Shown here piece after piece: positions 63,066 to 64,000 of a stretch of DNA of 64,000 nucleotides. Position numbers and translations under genes: made by a program. Under the pieces are notes generated by a model, which saw nothing but the letters and a program-made list of their open reading frames with translations, had not been told where the DNA came from and searched no databases. This DNA is from Trematomus loennbergii (taxonomy: Eukaryota; Chordata; Actinopteri; Perciformes; Nototheniidae). Each line of letters starts with the position of its first letter. Position 1 is the stretch's first letter. Where the stretch lies: positions 228,501 to 292,500 of the forward strand of contig JAAOOA010000162.1 in NCBI GenBank assembly GCA_012861695.1, given 5' to 3'.

Positions 63066-63395
63066 GAAAATAATTGTGATAATTTTACAGAGTTGTGAAA
63101 TCTTGATTGTTTAAACCCCTGTGCAGCGTTTTGGCATCTGTGGAGCCTTCAATTTCATGGATCTGTTACTCAAAGTGGACGTCCTGGATCACATTTCATG
63201 TCTCACCGGTGTCTGAAGCTACATCCCCCACATCCAGGCCTTGTGTTTAAATAAAACTGGAAAACATGTATAGTTATATTTACTGATGCTGTTCACAAAC
63301 TGACTGTTATCGGGTTTTGGCGGGCAGGTTTACACCAAAAAGCTTATAAAAGTTTGTTTATATATTTCAATATCATACACTTGCAGTCTGTGGAT

Positions 63396-63398
<3 letters not shown>

Positions 63399-63433
<35 letters not shown>
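63399..63433. repeat. (GT)n microsatellite
   Basis: A short pure GT run. Confidence 0.93.
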
Positions 63434-63437
<4 letters not shown>

Positions 63438-63507
63438 CCTCACAGACTTTATTTTGTGTGACTCCTGCCCGAACGAGGCCCTGACATCATGTTAACTCAC
63501 TACCAAA

Positions 63508-63650
<143 letters not shown>

Positions 63651-64000
63651 CGTTGGTGCTGCCTCATCTTGCCCTCGGTTATCTGTCCTAACATTTGCCT
63701 CTTTGGCATTGCTCACAGAGTATGTGCAAATAAAGTTCCCTGTGGTTGAATGGCTGTAATGAGAGCCTGTCCAGCTCCAGTTATTCAGAGTGTTTATCAC
63801 CTCATCACACTCATTCACGAGAGAGAGGGGCTGACAGGGAGAGAGGAAGGAGAGGAGGGCAAACATACAGTAGACCTTTCCTAGTGGCGCCGGAGAGCAA
63901 GAAAAGAAAAAAGGAAAACATGTCTGGGATCTCGTGTGTTGAACTGGAAGAGAGGGCTATTGAAATCATAATGTTCAGATCTTGTTGTTTATTGTAGTAT
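63651..64000. other. Window end, no feature recognised
   Basis: A GA-rich segment lies at about 63820-63860. No exon is supported. Confidence 0.3.

Overview
The window is nuclear DNA from a teleost fish, most likely a percomorph. This rests on intron-containing vertebrate genes, very long (CA/GT)n tracts, and many short DNA transposons of types common in fish (hAT-like with 8-bp target duplications, and TTAA-flanked MITEs). There is no bacterial, viral or organellar backbone.

Three protein-coding genes can be read exon by exon. (1) rab8a, minus strand, 18689 down to 6369: eight coding exons, 206 aa. (2) A divergent rps27-family gene, plus strand, 19822-21446: four coding exons, 83 aa. It lies head to head with rab8a. 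(3) tpm4 (tropomyosin 4), minus strand, 49712 down to 23064. It has two alternative first exons (1a for the 284-aa form, 1b for the 248-aa form) and two alternative last exons (9a striated-type, 9d cytoskeletal-type). Every exon has AG/GT borders, and the phases add up to exact open frames.

The order tpm4 - rps27 - rab8a, with the same relative orientations, mirrors human TPM3...RPS27-RAB13 (1q21) and TPM1...RPS27L-RAB8B (15q22). As I recall the human map, TPM4-RAB8A (19p13) has no RPS27 gene between them. The ribosomal gene here therefore looks like a third RPS27 ohnolog kept in this fish lineage. This is the most interesting gene-level observation in the window.

The rest is introns and intergenic DNA shaped by mobile elements. 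From 1 to 6.4 kb is the region downstream of rab8a, with a hAT element and a diverged copy of rab8a exon 1. From 6.5 to 18.6 kb are rab8a introns, with a 75-bp minisatellite inside a composite element and several MITEs. From 28.8 to 46.8 kb is the large tpm4 intron, with hAT and MITE insertions, a 47-nt near-perfect palindrome, and a nest of transposons at 42.84-44.77 kb. From 49.7 to 64 kb is the tpm4 upstream region: no gene that I can support, but LINE 3' ends, a SINE tail, MITEs and long microsatellites. Two TTAA MITEs of one family sit directly against splice sites, one in tpm4 and one in rab8a.

Tpm4 stabilises actin filaments, Rab8a drives vesicle traffic to the plasma membrane and cilia, and Rps27 is a 40S ribosomal subunit protein. 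They are neighbours by ancestry rather than members of one pathway.
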